This document shows, piece by piece, positions 6,102 through 6,412 of a stretch of 6,412 bases of DNA. This stretch comes from Chloroflexota bacterium (GTDB lineage Bacteria; Chloroflexota; Ktedonobacteria; Ktedonobacterales; Ktedonobacteraceae). Both the position numbers and the translations under genes were made by a program. Position 1 is the first letter of the stretch, and each line of letters starts with the position of its first letter. Location of the stretch: positions 1-6,412 of the forward strand of contig VBJK01000454.1 in NCBI GenBank assembly GCA_005879655.1. The letters are read 5' to 3'. The notes below the pieces were generated by a model, which did no database searches, was not told the origin of the DNA, and saw only the letters and a program-made list of their open reading frames with translations.

Positions 6102-6412
6102 GTGCCGTGTGACCCTCCTCGGCCACGCGGTGTGATGATCTCTTGTCACGGTATATCGATTCGCCTTGCCCAACATTTGTGCATTGCTGGCGTCTCTAGT
6201 GCACAATCCCAAAACCCTTTGGGGAATGGGAACATTTGGGGACACCCCCAAGCCCCATTGGCTCTTGTGTTTTTGCACTAGGGTAGATAAGATGCGAGTG
6301 TGTGCTAGCCACATATCTATCTTGTTACCTCAACTAACTCGCTAGCTCTTATTAGCATATTTTGTTATGTTTCACGCTTGTTATGGCTTGACGATTCATT
6401 TTCCTCTTACTC
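6102..6412. other. Non-coding upstream region of the kinase gene
   Basis: No convincing gene is present: frames here are short, lack ribosome-binding sites and show no family resemblance. It must carry the kinase promoter on the - strand, but I could not pick a well-spaced -35/-10 pair. The stretch contains a small inverted-repeat element (6196-6281). AT-rich sequence follows to the right, with an exact direct repeat TTGTTATG at 6362-6369 and 6378-6385 and two GCTAGC palindromes at 6304-6309 and 6341-6346. No tRNA-like cloverleaf was recognised. Confidence 0.6.
6196..6281. repeat. Small inverted-repeat element with internal hairpins, possible MITE
   Basis: The ends are CTAGTGCA (6196-6203) and TGCACTAG (6274-6281), an exact 8-bp inverted repeat enclosing 70 bases. 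Each end contains TA, which would fit the TA target duplication of IS630/Tc1-type elements. Inside lie two short hairpins: CCCAAA/TTTGGG (6208-6213 with 6218-6223) and TTGGGG/CCCCAA (6236-6241 with 6246-6251). There is also a direct repeat TTTGGGGA at 6218-6225 and 6235-6242, and AATGGG/CCCATT at 6225-6230 and 6254-6259. No coding potential. It may instead be a structured regulatory or untranslated region of the kinase gene. Confidence 0.4.

Noticed and set aside
6208..6256. G-quadruplex in the G/C-block region upstream of the kinase
   Set aside because: The + strand has only three G-runs close together, and on the - strand the runs are separated by a loop of about 27 bases. Hairpins explain the pattern better.
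6388..6412. TTGACG at 6388-6393 as the -35 box of a rightward gene
   Set aside because: A matching -10 would fall at or beyond the window edge, so the promoter cannot be supported.
1..6412. CRISPR array or tRNA/rRNA gene
   Set aside because: No regularly spaced repeats of CRISPR length and no cloverleaf or rRNA-like stretch were seen. Repeats found are short and isolated.

Overview
The window looks like a bacterial chromosomal segment from a defence island that ends next to a housekeeping-type metabolic gene. Base composition is intermediate and the proteins resemble those of soil bacteria. The style of the phosphoribulokinase-like protein and of the TIR protein reminds me of Chloroflexota, possibly Ktedonobacteria. 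That is an impression from sequence style, not a proof.

Layout. (1) Positions 2-577 (+) are the C-terminal part of a type I restriction specificity subunit (HsdS), cut by the left window edge. (2) Positions 574-3786 (+) are a complete HsdR motor/nuclease subunit of 1070 residues, coupled to hsdS by an ATGA stop/start overlap. HsdM is not in the window and presumably lies to the left. (3) After a 75-base gap, 3862-5034 (+) is a 390-residue protein with a strong Shine-Dalgarno sequence. Its N-terminal third is a TIR domain. Its last ~145 residues are unmistakably the C-terminal part (target-recognition end, motifs IX and X) of a cytosine-C5 DNA methyltransferase, without the catalytic motifs. 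(4) A 109-base convergent intergenic stretch carries a 9-bp inverted repeat. (5) Positions 5144-6082 (-) encode a phosphoribulokinase/uridine-kinase family P-loop kinase. (6) The remaining ~320 bases hold no convincing gene. They are the upstream region of the kinase and contain a small ~86-base element with 8-bp terminal inverted repeats and internal hairpins, possibly a MITE.

How the parts relate. hsdS and hsdR form one transcription unit: HsdS chooses the DNA site, and HsdR translocates DNA and cuts unmodified DNA. The TIR gene lies on the same strand with no visible terminator before it, so it may be co-transcribed and act as an NAD-consuming backup effector. The TIR/methyltransferase chimera is the most unusual object here. 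It is either a true effector that reuses a methyltransferase DNA-recognition half, or an in-frame scar where a TIR gene and a decayed modification gene were joined by deletion. The absence of every catalytic methyltransferase motif, and what looks like an abruptly ending middle domain, make the scar the more economical reading. The frame is intact across the join, however, so a functional protein cannot be excluded. The kinase is on the opposite strand and probably marks the border of the island.
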